This document shows positions 58,986 through 64,000 of a DNA stretch of 64,000 bases, in pieces. The stretch is from Eudorina sp. 2006-703-Eu-15 (taxonomy: Eukaryota; Chlorophyta; Chlorophyceae; Chlamydomonadales; Volvocaceae), in contig BDSI01000014.1 in NCBI GenBank assembly GCA_003117195.1, positions 1,539,418 to 1,603,417 on the forward strand, in the 5' to 3' direction. Position numbers and translations under genes: made by a program. How positions within the stretch are numbered: position 1 is the first letter of the stretch; the number at the start of each line of letters is the position of its first letter. A model generated the notes under the pieces. That model did no database searches, had not been told where the DNA came from, and saw nothing but the letters and a program-made list of their open reading frames with translations.

Positions 58986-61562
58986 TAATTTGGCGATCAG
59001 TTCGGTTCCCAGAAAGATATACCTTCACCGGCGGTAAAACGTACCGGATAAGAGCAGGCGTGTGTTGCTTGGTACCTGTTCAATGTTTGGTTTCCGCCCT
59101 TTAGGGTTGGGCTTGCTTCGTTTGCGTGCTGCGCAGCGTTGGTTGCAACTAATTGGTTTTAGATATCGATTTACCATTCGCAAGCATTGCTTGATTGCTA
59201 CGCAGGGCTAGGCTACGTACGCTGAAACCGTCCTAATATAATTTCGTCATGCAATGCTGATGCGCTCTTATATACGTATTACATTCTTAATATATTAATT
59301 TCGTGCCTGCCTCGTTTATTCAATTTATGCTCGCTGTATGTATGTCCGACTACTCGTACATCGACGGAGCGAACCTACCTGTCGTGGGCGATGCTTACTT
59401 GCCGCGCGCTGCCGTGCATGCATACTGAACTTATTGTTGCGCTGATTCTGTATTTGCCATGATTTGCGCTTATTCTTTATTTGCCATGATTTTTAAACCT
59501 AGCTACCGTTGTATTGATCTCGTATGTGCGTCTGCTGGTGGTTGGTTTGCGTGCGCTCTGCTCGCTGCTGATGCTGGATGGATGTGTCGCTGGATGCATA
59601 GACGGATAGATGTGGATAAGCGCAAATGACATGTTCGCGCTTTTACGTGCAGCTCGCTATTGCCGGATAAACATTCTAGTGCCCAGGAATGCAGCCAGTG
59701 GAGAACGAAGGTGATGGCGCTTCGTTACATCTCGCTACTGCGTTGGCAATCAATATATAGATAGCCTCCCAGCAGATGGACGGACGGAAGCCGTGGCATG
59801 TGTGCAGACCGCCATCATCATGAATACTTCTAGGGTATGGCATGTATACGCGTATGTACAAAGTACATATGGGCTGTAACGGTGACCCGCACAATAATGT
59901 GTTTCGTTCATGTCATTTACTATGCACGCAAGCAATCTGGCAAAAACGAGGGTTCCGCCGTTCATAAATAATAAAGCAAGGCTCGCTGTCGTTGCCGTAA
60001 ACTGGCATCCCCACATACATATCACATGTATGTTTCCGTTAGTCAGCCACGCACCATATATATTCATTGCACGCAAATGACGTTACCGTCGGGGCGCCTC
60101 TACGCATCAGCCAACCAGCCACCACCACAGCCAAGACCGGCTCCCGTGTCCGGCAGTGCAGTGGCCCGCAGTAGTCTTGGAAGGCGACGGGGGCTCGCGA
60201 GCTATCACCAGAATATCACCAGAATATGGAAATACAAAGTATATGGAGCGCAGACCTTTGTTTGTGGAAAGGCGTACGTACGTCTGTACAGCTATGTAGT
60301 ACAGCGTGGACATACAGCCGTCCGTCTTTTGCTGAATTTTAATAAAATAAACGCACATAATACACACAATGTATGTATGTACGTAGCCTACATTCACTCC
60401 CTTTCAGCCACCGTATTTTCACACAAATTATTTTGCTGGCGTTGTAAAGTAGTGTTCTAGCGAGTTGTTTGTGCACCGCAACGCCGAGCCGGCCAAGGCA
60501 AGGTGCATGATATATAGTCGCGTGATAAATTACAAGAAACATCAGCCGGCGGATCAGTGGCCAAGTGTACTAAATGAACATTATTGCAAAGACGTGTGTG
60601 GTAGCGATGGAGTACGGAAAGGCGGCAGTGGGTGGTCATGCATGGCAGGCCCTGACCCCTGAGGTCCTGCCTGGTCGTGCAAAAAGCATTGCATCGCCCA
60701 TTTAATACGAACGGCGGCCTTTCTATATTTATTACGTAGTCTTGATGTTCGATGGAAGAAATATGTCGACGACGGACGACGATGGGCATGGATTACTTTC
60801 GCACTCGGGGCCAAGAATGCAAAAATAAACCCGAAAAGAGGTTAAAACGAATGTGAATGCGAAGATACGAAAGTGATAAATTACAAAAACATTTTTTCAA
60901 ATATGAAATATGTGCTGCTTGGAGAAGGAAAGGAACGAATGGTGGGACACCCAGCCGGCCTGAGCACGACAGGTCGGCAGGGCGGGGCCGTCCGGACCCC
61001 TTGCTCCGATCGCGCGGCCGCACGGCCGCAGTTTTGGCCTTCGAGCTTCGACACACCGCGCGCGTTCATCAGTTTCAGCAACCACAGATAGAATTGATGA
61101 TAAGAATGAAATTTTACAAGCACAGCTATAGAATACTCCTTACGAATAGGCGTGTAGCTTTGCATGATAGCGATTACGTACATACGTCAATTTTGTGTGG
61201 AATGTCGTTGCTATATCTTTGGTTGTAATAACAGCAGCAGTTGTACGTGGCTGATTGTGTATGTGTCGTCGGGCGCGAACTGTTTATACGTGAATGTATG
61301 CTATGATAACAAATAACGAAATCACAGTTAAGTAGGTACATAAGCAAGACGTACGGAACGAAGCCATGCGGTTCATACAGTAGGTAGGCTGTACTGTAAC
61401 GCTTAGTCACGGGCAAATTGGTATGAGTATCTAGCTACATTTCTGCCCGTGCCTAACTCATGTATGATGAAACGACACGAACGTGGGTCGCTTGGACAAG
61501 TGTCAGGCAGCCGTGCGTCCCGCAAAACGACACTGCAATCAATCAACGCGCAGTTGCAAGCG
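58986..61562. other. Intergenic 3' flank of unit 2 and promoter region of gene 8
   Basis: Near-copy of 53025-55565 with small indels, for example an extra 'cacggccg' near 61021 and an insert near 59198-59220. No gene recognised. Confidence 0.6.
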
Positions 61563-61569
61563 TATAAAA
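61563..61569 (+). promoter_or_regulatory. TATA box of gene 8
   Basis: TATAAAA in the same context as in units 1 and 2, 262 bp before the ATG. Confidence 0.6.
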
Positions 61570-61824
61570 CCGTGCAGCTCTCCTAGTCAGTTATCTTTCT
61601 TATTTTATATTGCGAGACAAGGCAATTAACTCCATAGTAGGTGCACAGGACAGTAGCATTCCTACACACGCGCATTATAATTGACGCACGGACGCACAGA
61701 CCCTACTGCGTGATTAAAGTGAACTACATTGATTAAGAAATTGTATCGACGACGCTCGCTGCTGATGGATTATTTCTGCTAATCGTGTGTAATTAGTACA
61801 CTTAGTTCTTGATCAATAGGCGCA

Positions 61825-64000
61825 ATGGCCCGACTGCCTGCTCGGTCGTATTCGTCGGGCATGCTCTCCAGCAGCCTCTCCCTGGCCGCAACATTACTGT
61901 TGCTGCTCAGCGGTGCGACTGCGCAAGCCATGCAAAGCAACAAACCGGGCATTGTCACGGGATCTATCAGTGCGCTGGAGTTACCTGGTGTATCGGACAA
62001 CACCGGGGTGGAGTCCGATGTCCTTTCTTACTACTTGAACGAAGCGGGCAGTGGCACCATCTACCGCCTGGCCTTCTGCGCCCAGATCTCGGAGGAAGCG
62101 GTTCCATCAACACGCTCGTGGACGTGTCGTACGATCGGATCGTGGACGGTGTCGTTCATTCGTGCGCTGCCCCGCAGCTCGCAGCATCAGCCACCAAAGC
62201 GGCGCAAGGCGGGCCAGCAGCGCGGCGCCGGGCGCTGATCGGAGAAAGCATCACCACGCCCACCCAGGTCCGAATCCTGGTCTACATCGTGGATATGTGT
62301 GGTTACAGCAAGCCCCAGACGTGGACCCCCGAGGTGAGCAGCAGCAACGTTGCAGCCACTATGAAGGGAGAAGAAAAGCGAATCGGCAGCTTTCCGTAGC
62401 TTCGCGACCTGTACGTATATCGAAAAAACATTTTCGAAATCGAGGCCGTCAGCTGCACCGACAGCAGACGTACGGAGTGGGTGAACACCCAATCAACGCG
62501 TGTTGTCGTCCAAATGCCCCTTCTTGCTTGCTTGCTAGAGCATTGCGTGATTAGTGTATATTATGGGCCCTTTCATCTACGGTGTGATTAATTAATGTAA
62601 TTAATGCCACATACATGCATACACACGTTGTATGTAGGTATATATATATATGTATGCATGTGTTGTTGCCGCGCTTGGCGTGCTTCATTCAACTAATAAC
62701 GAAGCAAGCCGCCATACATGCATATTTATTTACAACGAATACTAAAGCCCCTCCCTCCGCTCCTCGTTGTGTTCTCTAACTCGCAGTCAGTCACAGATCT
62801 GTTTCTGACGGGCAAGGGATTCAAACAGGGACGCTCACTGGCTGGCTACTACGACACCTGCAGCAACGGCCAGGTCACCCTGGCCCCCTCCAACCTCAAG
62901 GTGCTGGGCCCGGTGCAGATCCCATGCACGGCACGCTGAATCTCCCGTTCCGCTACCCTGGCGGCAACAATTTCACCACCAACACCTGTCGCTATGACAA
63001 CCTTGGGAAATGGCAAAACTGGATGGATGCTTGGGCGAGGTCCAAGGTGTCAACCCGGGTGATTACCATCACCAAGTCATGATCTCCCTTCGGAGTTCCC
63101 GGGAGGGTTGACGGTAAGTCGCTCATTAACCGAAATCATACATCCCCTCTATCTGCGTGCGTCACGCATATAATAATGAGCTATATAGCTATCTAGATAG
63201 CTGCATAAGGAAGCAAGATCTTATGCGTATTCATCCAATCGGACTACTACTGCGATGCGATGCATTTAGATGCATGCTGCTCAAGAGCATGTGCAACTCA
63301 AGGATTCCCTTTGTGAAAGTAGGGGTGCCACTGCCGGAGTGTAAGCTCCGCCTAACAACTTGACAACTCTTCAGATTTTGTAAGAGCTGATGAATATTTT
63401 TACACGGCAGATACATACTACGTAGGAGAGTGCTTGCAATGCTACAAATAAATACCGTACTGCTACGCCAACTTTGTACCAACGACAGGCAGGCACGGTT
63501 AATATTAAAATCGTGGGTGCTGTTGTATGTGCTTGCAGGCTGCGGCGGCTTCGCGGGTCTCGCCTCTCTTGCGCGCTCGTCGACTGAACAAACGGCTGTT
63601 AACGACTGGGGCTGGGGGCAGGGTCTGGATGAACGCTGACATAATGCCAGAGCTTGAGTTCCTGTTTCACGAGCTCGGTCACAACTACGGCATGCACCAC
63701 GGCAACGTACCTGGTGGTTGCGACCTGCCGGACCAATGTGACCACACCTGTGCCATGGGGCGCCACGGGAGGCCAGGGCATCCGCTGCCTCAACGCGCCG
63801 CACAACTGGCAGGTCGGCTGGGCGGTCCCTTCCTCACCTCAATGGAGACAGCCTCGCTGCTGGCAACTACACCGTCGCCGCCATTCCCCCGCAGCTCAGC
63901 ACACGCAGCAGCAGCGTCCTGATCACGGGCGCTGGTATGCCCCTGGCCAGCGCCTCTTCCTGTCGGCGCGCATCAACGTCTACCCCTACGACCTCGCGTG
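61825..64000 (+). CDS. Gene 8: M11 metalloprotease (unit 3), 3' partial and frame-disrupted
   Basis: Exons by comparison with gene 7: 61825-62333, 62787-63113, 63539 to beyond the window. The signal peptide and propeptide start are identical to gene 7. A lost C near 62105 then breaks the frame, and exon 2 has four single-base losses (near 62928, 63046, 63083 and 63101). Exon 3 has further gains and losses (near 63615, 63757, 63821, 63835 and 63941), so no continuous protein can be read. HELGHNYGMHH is still present at about 63667-63700. Introns in the same stretch also carry indels. Most changes are in homopolymers and their density rises towards the window end, which points to unpolished long-read sequence rather than a natural pseudogene. 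Both remain possible. Confidence 0.75.

Noticed and set aside
54038..60460. 139- to 144-codon frame repeated at 54038 and 60026
   Set aside because: Conservation follows from the 6-kb duplication; no family, no codon bias and no promoter context seen.

Overview
The window looks like nuclear DNA of a volvocine green alga (Chlorophyceae; Volvox, Gonium, Eudorina or Chlamydomonas-type). Coding sequence is GC-rich and split by short GT-AG introns, and the intergenic DNA is repeat-rich. The genes encode gametolysin-like (peptidase M11) extracellular matrix proteases with long Ser-Pro/Pro-rich hydroxyproline-type tails, a combination typical of volvocine extracellular-matrix proteins. The species cannot be told from the sequence.

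Layout: at least eight M11 genes lie head to tail on the + strand. Gene 1 (665-1492) is only a last exon. Genes 2 (3417-6652), 3 (9353-13078), 4 (17370-21222) and 5 (30541-33677) each have five exons with identical intron phases (1,0,1,0). Genes 6 (49863-53024), 7 (55828-58985) and 8 (61825 to the window end) have three exons and sit in three nearly identical ~6 kb tandem units that include the promoter and 3' flank. Each complete protein has a signal peptide, a Cys-containing propeptide, an M11 catalytic domain with HExxHxxGxxH and a downstream Met-turn-like CxMG, a beta-rich C-terminal domain, an acidic Cys/Asp motif resembling MopE-type metal-binding repeats, and a Pro-rich tail. They are probably secreted zinc proteases that cut or remodel the glycoprotein wall/matrix, as gametolysin does in mating Chlamydomonas.

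Between the genes: 1-30 kb holds duplicated gene flanks, decayed exon-2 fragments, an 18-bp TIR-like motif found about twelve times, LINE relics (one inside intron 2 of gene 4), a duplicated (TG)n tail, a Pro/Ala-rich repetitive reading frame (25.0-27.0 kb), and a Harbinger-like transposase remnant next to a 35-bp minisatellite (27.4-28.4 kb). At 36.8-41.4 kb is a 36-bp satellite with 879-bp higher-order structure. A 307-bp tandem repeat follows at 41.6-42.9 kb, then a ~197-bp (TAG)n tract and three consecutive palindromes. A complete miniature LTR element (TRIM, 46928-47340) interrupts an old copy of the 6-kb unit flank.

The clearest new observations are the TRIM with all its landmarks, protease exon relics (one between TIRs), the intron difference between the two gene subfamilies, a probable gene-conversion tract between genes 2 and 5, and frame disruptions in genes 1, 7 and 8 that mostly fall in homopolymers and so may be assembly errors.
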